NCBI RefSeq assembly: GCF_003399445.1
Contig: NZ_QUQO01000001.1
Coordinates: 1,237,001 to 1,301,000, forward strand
Direction: 5' to 3'
Length of the DNA stretch: 64,000 nt
DNA from: Parvularcula marina
GTDB lineage: Bacteria > Pseudomonadota > Alphaproteobacteria > Caulobacterales > Parvularculaceae
Part shown: positions 7,097-15,314 of the stretch, one piece after another
Layout of the letters: each line of letters begins with the position of its first letter
Numbering within the stretch: position 1 is the first letter of the stretch
Notes under the pieces: model-generated
Told to the model about the DNA's origin: nothing
The model's input: only the letters and a program-made list of their open reading frames with translations
The model's database searches: none
Program-made: the position numbers and the translations under genes

Positions 7097-8362
7097 TCAG
7101 TCCTCGTCTTTCACCCTCTCGACCAGCGCGCCGACTGATTGCAGCTTCTCATCGAGCCGCTCAAAACCCCGGTCGAGGTGATAAAGGCGGGAGACCATGG
7201 TCTGCCCTTCGGCCGCGAGGCCCGCCACGATCAAGGACATCGATGCCCGAAGGTCCGTCGCCATGACCGGCGCGCCTTTGAGGACCTTCTTGCCCTTCAC
7301 CGTCGCGCATTGCCCGTCGATATGGATGTCCGCGCCGAGCCGCATCAGCTCGGGCACATGCATGAATCGGTTCTCGAAAATCTTCTCGCAGATGACGCTA
7401 GTGCCATCGGCGAGCGACATCAGCGCCATATATTGCGCCTGAAGATCGGTCGGAAAGCCGGGGAACGGCGCGGTCTCGACATTGGTGCCGACGGTCGGGC
7501 GGCCCCATTTGGTGACGCGAAGCCCGCCTTCCTCATCACTCAGGGTCAGCCCGGCCTGCTCGAGGATCACATCCGCCTCGCCGAGCAACGCCCGCCTTCC
7601 GTTCTTGAGCAGCAGCTCGCCGCCCGCGGCACCCACGGCCATGGCGTAGGAGCCCATCTCGATCCGGTCGGCCACGACCTGATGGGTGGCGCCGTGAAGT
7701 GACGCGACGCCCTTGATGCGGATCGTCTCCGTGCCCGCGCCTTCGATCCGGGCACCCATCGCGATGAGGCAATCGGCAAGGTCGATGATCTCCGGCTCTT
7801 TCGCCGCATTCATCAGGACCGTCTCGCCAACCGCCAGTGCCGCGGCCATCATTGAATGCTCGGTCGCGCCAACAGAGACAAAGGGGAAAGTGATCTCCGC
7901 CCCGCGCAAGCCGTTCGGGGTCGTGGCGATAACGTATCCCTCATCCAGCTCGATCTGGGCGCCCATCGCTTCGAGGGCTTTTAGGTGCAGATCGACAGGG
8001 CGCGCGCCGATTGCGCAACCGCCGGGCAGCGACACCCGGGCCTTGCCTTCACGAGCCAGGATCGGTCCGAGCACGTTGAAACTCGCCCGCATCTTGCGGA
8101 CGATGTCATAGGGCGCCTCGGTCGAAGAGATGTCCCCTGTTGTCAGGCTTAGAGTGGAGCCCTCGCGCTCCACCTCGACACCGAGATGGGTCAGAAGCTG
8201 AATGAGCTGACGGACATCTGCCAGGTCCGGCACATTTTCGAGCGTCAGCGTGTCGGCTGTGAGAAGGGCTGCCACCATCACTTTGAGGGCGGAGTTCTTG
8301 GCGCCGGAGATGGCAAGCTCACCATAGAGCTCGCGGCCTCCGATAATTGCTAGTTTATCCAT
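7097..8362 (-). CDS. murA: UDP-N-acetylglucosamine 1-carboxyvinyltransferase
   Basis: First committed step of peptidoglycan synthesis: transfers enolpyruvate from PEP to UDP-GlcNAc. The 421-residue protein is full length. Lys22 in GAKNSALK and Cys116 in LPGGCAIGARPVDLH are the known catalytic residues, with Cys rather than Asp, so it should be fosfomycin sensitive. The C-terminal MATDLRASMSLIVAGLAAEG and the final YHLDRGFERL motifs are also present. It begins directly after the stop of a 49-residue protein (no gap), so the two are coupled. Confidence 0.98.
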   Translation of the reverse strand: MDKLAIIGGRELYGELAISGAKNSALKVMVAALLTADTLTLENVPDLADVRQLIQLLTHLGVEVEREGSTLSLTTGDISSTEAPYDIVRKMRASFNVLGPILAREGKARVSLPGGCAIGARPVDLHLKALEAMGAQIELDEGYVIATTPNGLRGAEITFPFVSVGATEHSMMAAALAVGETVLMNAAKEPEIIDLADCLIAMGARIEGAGTETIRIKGVASLHGATHQVVADRIEMGSYAMAVGAAGGELLLKNGRRALLGEADVILEQAGLTLSDEEGGLRVTKWGRPTVGTNVETAPFPGFPTDLQAQYMALMSLADGTSVICEKIFENRFMHVPELMRLGADIHIDGQCATVKGKKVLKGAPVMATDLRASMSLIVAGLAAEGQTMVSRLYHLDRGFERLDEKLQSVGALVERVKDED

Positions 8363-8512
8363 TCAGTCCTTCTTGCGGTCCTTTGCGGCGGCTTTACGGC
8401 GGCGCAGATTTGCCCTGAGCGCTTCGCCGAGACGGTCCTCACGCGAGGCGGGCTCCTTTTTGCGCGTCGGCGCCTTCGGGGCCGGTGCTGGCGCCTTGTC
8501 CTCGTCCGTCAT
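8363..8512 (-). CDS. Small basic protein upstream of murA
   Basis: A 49-residue protein rich in Ala, Pro, Lys and Arg, with the likely start at 8512 (MTDEDK) and a C-terminal segment REDRLGEALRANLRRRKAAAKDRKKD-like in composition, broken here as REDRLGEALRANLRRRKAA then KDRKKD. Small proteins of this type ending in a lysine/arginine helix occur before murA in many alphaproteobacteria. The reading frame could be extended to 8683, but the extension has low coding quality. It ends exactly where murA begins, supporting co-translation. Function unknown; it is too short to assign. Confidence 0.6.
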   Translation of the reverse strand: MTDEDKAPAPAPKAPTRKKEPASREDRLGEALRANLRRRKAAAKDRKKD

Positions 8513-8843
8513 GGCCGAATTCCCGTAACCACCAAATCCAAGGGGCATGTGATAGCGAATCGCCCTCACCTTACGCAATGCCGCGCGATTCTCCTCCTCG
8601 CATGGGGACATCATCTGGCCGGCAACAGAAATGACTATGCTCAAAGAGCCGCTTTCAGATCGCGACCGTTGCAGAAAAATCACTGGGCAGTTTCAGAAAG
8701 TCTCTATCAAAACAATACTTTGCCGTTTTTATACGGACTCAAAAAATCCTAAAACAGAAGGCTTGGATATTGGTCATCAACACAAGCTCTAGCAACTCAA
8801 GGATGTTGCGGCTAATTTATGCTCCAATTTGAAGGGGGCACAA
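8513..8843. other. 331-base divergent intergenic region with AT-rich segment
   Basis: Separates the murA operon (leftward) from the 466-residue membrane protein (rightward). Bases from about 8690 to 8830 are clearly richer in A and T than the surroundings, as expected for promoters. Two GANTC sites, the CcrM target, are present at 8587-8591 (GATTC) and 8736-8740 (GACTC). I see no convincing small gene, RNA or repeat here. Confidence 0.55.
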
Positions 8844-10229
8844 ATGGACAGTGAAAAGACAAATTCTCCGCCCCCGAACAGGAATGAACCGCCCGAAGCC
8901 GCGCTGAAGCGTTTCGCCGCAGAAGGTCAGCCGCCTGAGGCGGATCATGATGATCGCCGGAACTGGCCGGATGAGCCCGATCCCGATCCCGAGAATCACG
9001 CCTCTCACCGCGCCCCGAACCAGGCAGAGACCACGCGCCGCCTGAAAAAGAGTGACGGCAGCCGCCTGCCACTTTCGTCAAAGAGATGGCGGAAGGCCAA
9101 GAGCTTCCTGCGCCGTTCCCAGCAGTCGAATTACTGGAAATACAGTGACGACGCCGATATCGAGCGCGAACCCGAAGACCTCGAAATGTTCAAGGATCGG
9201 CACAAATACGATCCGGAGCTGCACAAATATTTCAACTTCCGCATCGACTATTATCCGGGGTTCGAAAACGAGGATCTGGTCGACGGGATCTGGTTTGCCG
9301 ATATCAATGACGAGATGATCGAGGCGAAATTCCCGCGCGACATGGATGTGCGGGCATTCATCTCCGCCTATCACATATCCGTCCGCCGCAATCAGTGGCT
9401 CAGCATCTTCCGTAAACGGATCTGGCAGGCACTGGTCAGCATCCTTCTGGTCCTGCCGATATTTATCGCGACGGTCTTGATCAAAACGCGTCCGGCGGAA
9501 ACGTCGGGCGGGTCAGAGGGAAGTCTTTTCACTTCTGGCCTTGTGAGTCTTGAGATCATCCTCAGTCTGGGATGCCTGTTCGGCGCCATGGCTGTCGCAC
9601 GGACGCATCTGTCCTTTCTGAACCAGCAGCTCACTCAAGTGATGCAGGGCAATGCGCAGACGCTGAACGCCAAGATCCAGCGTAGGCTGAACGTTCTTAG
9701 GCAGAACTTCACGCGCTTCTACAAGGCGATCTCGGAAGAAGAATTCTCCGGCGCCAACTCACAAGGCGCCGAATGGACCGACCGCGCAAGGTGGTGGACG
9801 CGGCTTGCCATGTGGAACCCCAAGCGGATCGAATATATCGAGAAGTTCCTTCAATCGGAGATGCAGCGCATCCGCGTTTTCCGCCGCTGGTCGGACGCCA
9901 TCGGCAACCTGATCTCGCTTGGTGTCTTCTTTGCGCAGGCTGGAGCGATCCTGTTTCTGATGTATCGTATGGGTCCGGCACTGACCAATCTTCAGCTGGG
10001 GATCGGGATTGCATCGATCGTGATCGCAGGATGGATCACTTATATCTCAACCGGCAAGAAGTTCTCTGTGCAGAATAGCTGGATCAAGCGCTGGATCGGC
10101 GATGATGACTGGCCGCGCTTCTCCAGCATCGGCCTTGATGTCGAAATCGGCGAGATCGTCCGGCGCGACAAAGACCGTATCCGCCAAGAGAAAATGCGCG
10201 GCGGCGGGTTCGGGACCGGCGCAAGCTGA
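8844..10229 (+). CDS. Uncharacterised four-helix inner-membrane protein
   Basis: I do not recognise this 461-residue protein. It has an acidic, proline-rich hydrophilic N-terminus (about 1-60), a soluble region with many aromatic residues (YWKYSDD, FNFRIDYYPGFENEDLVDGIWF), then a membrane pair (LVSILLVLPIFIATVLI and LEIILSLGCLFGAMAVA). A roughly 100-residue cytoplasmic helical linker follows (LNAKIQRRLNVLRQNFTRFY), then a second membrane pair (LISLGVFFAQAGAILFLMY and IGIASIVIAGWITYIS) and a basic tail. ATG at 8844 is preceded by GAAGGGGG at a good distance; a TTG 15 bases earlier is less likely. It stands alone, between an AT-rich promoter region and a convergent dehydrogenase gene. The two hairpins plus helical linker resemble small-ion-channel or signal-effector membrane modules only in layout. 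Confidence 0.8.
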   Translation: MDSEKTNSPPPNRNEPPEAALKRFAAEGQPPEADHDDRRNWPDEPDPDPENHASHRAPNQAETTRRLKKSDGSRLPLSSKRWRKAKSFLRRSQQSNYWKYSDDADIEREPEDLEMFKDRHKYDPELHKYFNFRIDYYPGFENEDLVDGIWFADINDEMIEAKFPRDMDVRAFISAYHISVRRNQWLSIFRKRIWQALVSILLVLPIFIATVLIKTRPAETSGGSEGSLFTSGLVSLEIILSLGCLFGAMAVARTHLSFLNQQLTQVMQGNAQTLNAKIQRRLNVLRQNFTRFYKAISEEEFSGANSQGAEWTDRARWWTRLAMWNPKRIEYIEKFLQSEMQRIRVFRRWSDAIGNLISLGVFFAQAGAILFLMYRMGPALTNLQLGIGIASIVIAGWITYISTGKKFSVQNSWIKRWIGDDDWPRFSSIGLDVEIGEIVRRDKDRIRQEKMRGGGFGTGAS

Positions 10230-10249
10230 CCGGTCTTTGCGGGCGGGGC

Positions 10250-11833
10250 CTACCCTTCCCGCTTGCCGTCCACCCGGCGCGGTAGGGCATCGGGATTTGC
10301 GTCCCGTAGCATCTCGGGCAGCAGCCCTTCGGGAAAATTCTGATAGCAGACCGGCCGCAGGAAGCGGTCGATAGCCAGAGTGCCTACCGATGTCGTCCGC
10401 GCATCGGTTGTCGCCGGATAAGGCCCACCATGCACCATGGCGTGACAGACCTCGACCCCGGTCGGAAAGCCGTTGACGAGGATGCGCCCGGCTTTTCGTT
10501 CCAGCAGCGGCAACAGATCGCGCGCCGCCTCCATATCCGTATCCTCCATCTGCAGGGTCGCGGTAAGCTGGCCTTCCATCGCAGCAAGCGCTGTGAACAC
10601 ATCCGCGAGCCCGCTGCAACGGACGATCAGTGAGACAGCGCCGAAAACTTCCCTGTGCAGAGCGATATCATTCCTGAAGGCCGCCGCTGTCGTCTCCATC
10701 AGCGCAGCGGGCTGGCAGGGATTGACCGCCGCCCCGCGCGCAAGCTCTTTCACGTCCGGATGGCCTGCCAGCGCCGCCACCCCATCCTGATAGGCAGACG
10801 CGATCCCCGCCGTCAGCATGGCGGCGCCTTCATTGCCGCCAATCGCCGCGGCCACCGCATCGCGGAAAGCCAGATAGTCCGCCTCCGCCTCATCGATGAC
10901 GAAGACCAGACCCGGATTGGTGCAGAACTGCCCGGCCCCGAGCGTCGTTGAGGCGGCCAGCCCCTCCCCGATCTCTCCACCACGCGCGGAGAGCGCGGCA
11001 GGCAGGATGACGACCGGATTGATGCTCGACATCTCCGCATAGACCGGAATGGGGTCCGGCCGGGCGGCGGCCACTTCTGCAAGCGCCAACCCGCCAGCCT
11101 GCGAGCCTGTAAAGCCGACAGCCTTGATTTCAGGGGCCGACACAAGGCTCGTGCCGATCTCAACCCCGCCATGAACCAGCGCGAAAGTGCCCGCTGGCAG
11201 GTCATGTACCCTGACCGCTTCATTGATCGCCTTACCCGCCAGTTCCGACGTGCCCGGATGAGCGGGATGCGCTTTCGCAATAACCGGACATCCCGCCGCC
11301 AGCGCGGAGGCTGTGTCCCCGCCTGCCACGGAGAAAGCCAGCGGGAAATTGCTCGCGCCGAAGACGGCGACGGGCCCCAGCGGGATTTTCCGCAGGCGCA
11401 TATCCGGGCGCGGCAGCGGCGCCCGGTCAGGCAGTGCCGGATCGATCCGTATAGAGAAACATTCGCCATTGCGTAGCTCTTCGGCGAACAGTCTGAACTG
11501 GCCAATCGTCCGGCCTAGCTCGCCATTTAGGCGAGCCTCAGGAAGCGCGCTTTCGGCCATAGCCCGGGGCACGATTTCCGCCCGCGCCGCCTCCAGCCTG
11601 TCTGCGACAGTCTCAAGGAAACTCGCCCGCGCCTCGGGGCTTAGCGCGGCAAAAACGGGCGACGCTTCGCCAGCATGGCGGGCGGCTTCGGCGACATCAC
11701 CGGGACAGGCTTCGCGGTAGACCGGGGCCAGCGTCTCGCCGCTCGCCGCGGCAACGCCTGAGAATTCAGGGCCCTTCCCTTGACGCGCTTCGCCCCCGAT
11801 CAGATTGACGCCTTCGATGGCCATGCCGCTCAC
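10250..11833 (-). CDS. Aldehyde dehydrogenase, 2,5-dioxovalerate (alpha-ketoglutaric semialdehyde) type
   Basis: NAD(P)-dependent oxidation of an aldehyde, most likely alpha-ketoglutaric semialdehyde to 2-oxoglutarate, the end of pentose, glucarate or hydroxyproline breakdown. The 527-residue sequence has the cofactor region GPVAVFGASNFPLAFSVAGGD, KAHPAHPGTS, VGFTGSQAGG, the sub-family-specific EMSSINPVV in place of the usual ELGG, and the catalytic Cys304 in GAGQFCTNPG. The start could also be the second Met (MAIEGVNLIGG) nine bases later. No sugar-acid or hydroxyproline gene is adjacent, so the pathway is uncertain. It converges with the membrane protein gene. Confidence 0.87.
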   Translation of the reverse strand: MSGMAIEGVNLIGGEARQGKGPEFSGVAAASGETLAPVYREACPGDVAEAARHAGEASPVFAALSPEARASFLETVADRLEAARAEIVPRAMAESALPEARLNGELGRTIGQFRLFAEELRNGECFSIRIDPALPDRAPLPRPDMRLRKIPLGPVAVFGASNFPLAFSVAGGDTASALAAGCPVIAKAHPAHPGTSELAGKAINEAVRVHDLPAGTFALVHGGVEIGTSLVSAPEIKAVGFTGSQAGGLALAEVAAARPDPIPVYAEMSSINPVVILPAALSARGGEIGEGLAASTTLGAGQFCTNPGLVFVIDEAEADYLAFRDAVAAAIGGNEGAAMLTAGIASAYQDGVAALAGHPDVKELARGAAVNPCQPAALMETTAAAFRNDIALHREVFGAVSLIVRCSGLADVFTALAAMEGQLTATLQMEDTDMEAARDLLPLLERKAGRILVNGFPTGVEVCHAMVHGGPYPATTDARTTSVGTLAIDRFLRPVCYQNFPEGLLPEMLRDANPDALPRRVDGKREG

Positions 11834-11932
11834 TCCCTGATGCTAGCGCTCACATTTGCGCTTTGCAGCCGCCTAGCAGGATGCCCGCCGATGAAAAACC
11901 GGGCGGTACAGAGAGGCGTAAAATGAGAGAAA

Positions 11933-12007
<75 letters not shown>

Positions 12008-12086
12008 GGACCTTCGAGCGAGGCGCTATAGGGTTGGGCATGCGGCGGGTCAACGAAGAATTCTCGCTTGCCCTACCGTCAGCCCG

Positions 12087-12983
12087 CTAGTTCAGCATCT
12101 TGTCGATATCGAGGACGAGGATCGCACTCGCGCCGACGGATTTAAGTTCGGCGAGATGCTCCCACAGGACATCCTCGTTACAGACCGAATGGATGGCGAC
12201 CATGTCGCCCTCGCCTGCCAGCTCCAGGATCGTCGGTGAATCCGCCCCCGGCAGGACGGCCGTGATCGCCGGGATGGCCGAGCGCGGCGCGTTCATCATC
12301 ACATATTTGGCGTGCTGGGAGGCGAGCGCCCCGCGCATCCGGCCTTTCAGCGCGCCGAGCATTTCCGCCTTCGCCACATCGAGCCCGGGCGCGGCGATCA
12401 GCAGGGCTTCGGAACGATAGATCGTGTCCGCCACTTTGAGCCCATTGGTATCAAGCGTCGCGCCGGTCGAGACGATGTCGCAGATCGCATCGGCGAGCCC
12501 GAGCCGGGGCGCGATTTCGTGGGCGCCATGCATCAGGACGATCTGCGCGTCCTTCACGCCACTCTCTTCGAGCCATGACTGGAGTAGCCCCGGATAGGAG
12601 GTCGCAACCTTCTTCCCCGAGAAATAGGCCGGACCCGCATAGGCCTCACCCTTCGCAACCGCGACGCAAAGGCGGCACCGCGAGAAGCCGAGCGCATCCG
12701 CAATGACGGCGCCCTCGCCGTCGCGGGTCAGGCGATCCTCTTCAAAGACATTGCCGCCGACGATCCCGGCATCCGCCGCCCCGCTGGCGACCAGTTCGGG
12801 GATGTCGTCATCCCGCACCAGCAGGACATCGATCGGCAGTTCATCGATCCGCGCGAACAGGCGCGAGCGGCCATGCCGGACCTTCAGCCCGCATTTTGCG
12901 AGCAGGTCGAACGTGTCGTCTGCCAGCCGTCCTTTCTTCTGGACGGCGAGCCGGAGGCGCGGGGAATCGGTTTCTTTGGACAT
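12087..12983 (-). CDS. hisG: ATP phosphoribosyltransferase, long form
   Basis: Commits ATP and PRPP to histidine biosynthesis. At 298 residues it is the long form, with a C-terminal ACT-like histidine-binding domain and no need for HisZ. Visible motifs are LRLAVQKKGRLADDT, DVLLVRDDDIPELVASGAADAGIVGGNV, the ATSYPGLL and DIVSTGATLDTNGL phosphate-binding region, and the regulatory-domain motif VMMNAPRSAIPAITAVLPGADSPTI, which I quote only in parts: NAPRSAIPAI and LPGADSPTI. No his gene is adjacent, so it appears monocistronic. Confidence 0.96.
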   Translation of the reverse strand: MSKETDSPRLRLAVQKKGRLADDTFDLLAKCGLKVRHGRSRLFARIDELPIDVLLVRDDDIPELVASGAADAGIVGGNVFEEDRLTRDGEGAVIADALGFSRCRLCVAVAKGEAYAGPAYFSGKKVATSYPGLLQSWLEESGVKDAQIVLMHGAHEIAPRLGLADAICDIVSTGATLDTNGLKVADTIYRSEALLIAAPGLDVAKAEMLGALKGRMRGALASQHAKYVMMNAPRSAIPAITAVLPGADSPTILELAGEGDMVAIHSVCNEDVLWEHLAELKSVGASAILVLDIDKMLN

Positions 12984-13119
12984 GGCCGCCCTCTAGAGGG
13001 GGCTTGCTTTCTGAACAAGCATCAGCTCATATCGATATTCGGTAAGGCGGCCCGATTTTTCCTAAGTGAACGGCGAGAATATTAGGGGGAGCCTCCTATC
13101 AACCCGAGAGGAACCATCG

Positions 13120-15210
13120 ATGAAGAACCTATTCATGGCGAGCGCCGGCCTGTTAGCAATTGGCGCCTGTTCAAACGAACCGGCCGAGGACGTAGCCGAA
13201 ACCTCCGCTCCCACCGAAGTTGCCCGGACTGCTGAGGTCGAGACCGTCGCATCCGACAGGGCCGAACTCGGTGATTGGGGCATCGTCCTTGAAGACATGG
13301 ATATGGCCGTCGATCCGGGGGATGATTTCTTCCGCTACGTGAACGGCAATTGGCTGGACCGGTTCGAAATCCCTGCCGAGTTCTCAAACTATGGCTCCTT
13401 CACCGTCCTCTTTGAACGCTCCGAGGCCAGAGTAAAATCGATCATCGAGGATGCTGCTGCGTCCAATGCGCGTGACGGCTCGATCGAGCAGAAGATCGGC
13501 GATTATTACGCAAGCTATCTCGACACCGATGCGATCAATGAAAAGGGTCTCGCGCCCATTCAGGGCCAGCTTGATTTCTATGACGGGCTTGAAACCCATC
13601 ACGATGTCGCCCTCGCCTTTGCCGAGATCGACTATAATTCGAACACGCCGATCAGCCTTTATGTCGGCGTCGATAACAAGAACCCTGAGACCTATGTGAC
13701 CTATCTGTCGCAATCGGGCCTCGGCATGCCAAACAGGGATTATTACCTGAAGCCTGAATTCGAGGACAAACGCGACGCCTATATGGACTTCCTCAATGCG
13801 ATGCTGGGCTTTACCGGCGTTGAGGATACGGGCGACCGGGCCGCTGCCGTCTATGCGCTGGAGGAAAAACTGGCGGAGGTGCACTGGGCGCCGTCCAAAA
13901 GCCGTCAGGCAGAGCTGACCTATAATCCCTACACGCTTGATGAAATCCAGGCCTATGTCCCAGAACTTCCGTGGGCAGAGATCTTTGACAAGATGATGAT
14001 CGGCGAACAGGACAGCTATGTCCTGCGCCAGAACGACGCCATTCAGGCCGCCGCAAAGATCTTCGCCGATACACCGGTTGCGGTGTGGAAGGACTATCTG
14101 AAGATCCATGCGCTGTCGTCGAACGCCTCTGTTCTGCCGACCGAGATCGACGAAGTGCAGTTTGCCTTTTATGGCCGCGAGCTCTCCGGCACGCCGCAGC
14201 AGCGTGAGCGCTGGAAGCGCGGCGTCTCAGCCGTCAATAACGCCATGGGCGAGGCCGTCGGTCAGGTCTATGTCGAGCGCTACTTCCCGCCTGAATCAAA
14301 GGCGCAGATGGAAGAGCTGGTCGACAATCTCAAAACCGCCTTTGCCGCCCGTCTCGATGAGCTTGAATGGATGGGCGAGGAAACCAAGGCCGAGGCCCGC
14401 GACAAGCTCGCCAAATTCAATACCAAGATTGGCTACCCGGAAAAATGGACCGATTATTCGGGCCTCGAAGTCGTGCGCGGCGATGCGTATGGCAATTCGA
14501 TCCGGGCAGGCCGCTTTGGCTATGAGGACATGATCTCCAATCTCGGCCAGCCGGTCGACAGGGAAGAATGGTTCACGACGCCGCAGACCGTGAATGCCTT
14601 TTATTCCCGCAGCCGGAACGAGATCGTCTTCCCGGCCGCGATCCTGCAGGCGCCGTTCTTTGATCCGAATGCGGATCCGGCAGTAAATTATGGAGGCATC
14701 GGCGCGGTGATCGGCCATGAGATCGGCCACGGCTTTGACGATCAGGGCCGCAAGGCGGACGGTACCGGCCTGCAACGCGACTGGTGGACGAGCGATGATG
14801 CCGCCCGCTTCACCGAACGCTCAACCAAGCTCGGCGCACAGTATGCGACCTATTCGCCGGTCGAAGGGCTCTTTGTGAACCCTGAGCTGACCATGGGTGA
14901 GAATATCGGCGACCTTGGCGGGGTCACCATGTCATATGACGCCTACAAACTGTCTCTTGGCGGGGAGGAAGCCCCCGTCCTTGATGGCTATTCTGGCGAT
15001 CAGCGCTTCTTCATGGCCTGGGCGCAGGTGTGGAAACGTAAATACCGCGAGGATGAGCTCAAACGCCGCCTCGTCAGCGATTCCCACTCTCCGTCGGAAT
15101 TCCGGACGAATGGTGTCGTGCGGAACATGGATGTCTGGTATGACGCCTTCGACGTCACCGAAGACGATGAGTTATACCTGCCCAGGGAAGACCGCGTTCA
15201 GATCTGGTAA
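13120..15210 (+). CDS. M13 family (neprilysin/PepO-like) metallopeptidase lipoprotein
   Basis: Zinc endopeptidase cleaving small peptides, probably anchored to the outer or inner membrane facing the periplasm. The 696-residue precursor begins MKNLFMASAGLLAIGAC with a lipobox ending at Cys17. The M13 N-terminal domain starts at about residue 55 (MDMAVDPGDDFFRYVNGNW). The active site is complete: NAFYSRSRNEIVFPA substrate loop, HEIGH at 533-537, and the third zinc ligand Glu594 in ENIGDLGG with Asp598. A GAGAGGAAC ribosome-binding site precedes the ATG at 13120. The last residues are shorter than the canonical CRLW ending (EDRVQIW). It is monocistronic. Confidence 0.94.
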   Translation: MKNLFMASAGLLAIGACSNEPAEDVAETSAPTEVARTAEVETVASDRAELGDWGIVLEDMDMAVDPGDDFFRYVNGNWLDRFEIPAEFSNYGSFTVLFERSEARVKSIIEDAAASNARDGSIEQKIGDYYASYLDTDAINEKGLAPIQGQLDFYDGLETHHDVALAFAEIDYNSNTPISLYVGVDNKNPETYVTYLSQSGLGMPNRDYYLKPEFEDKRDAYMDFLNAMLGFTGVEDTGDRAAAVYALEEKLAEVHWAPSKSRQAELTYNPYTLDEIQAYVPELPWAEIFDKMMIGEQDSYVLRQNDAIQAAAKIFADTPVAVWKDYLKIHALSSNASVLPTEIDEVQFAFYGRELSGTPQQRERWKRGVSAVNNAMGEAVGQVYVERYFPPESKAQMEELVDNLKTAFAARLDELEWMGEETKAEARDKLAKFNTKIGYPEKWTDYSGLEVVRGDAYGNSIRAGRFGYEDMISNLGQPVDREEWFTTPQTVNAFYSRSRNEIVFPAAILQAPFFDPNADPAVNYGGIGAVIGHEIGHGFDDQGRKADGTGLQRDWWTSDDAARFTERSTKLGAQYATYSPVEGLFVNPELTMGENIGDLGGVTMSYDAYKLSLGGEEAPVLDGYSGDQRFFMAWAQVWKRKYREDELKRRLVSDSHSPSEFRTNGVVRNMDVWYDAFDVTEDDELYLPREDRVQIW

Positions 15211-15314
15211 CAGGCCCTTTATCATCTCTTAGGGGCAGTGGCCTTGCCGGTTGACGGCAGGGGCGCTGCCCCTTCATGTGAGCGCTCTCATCCGAGCATC
15301 TGAAGAGGACAAGT

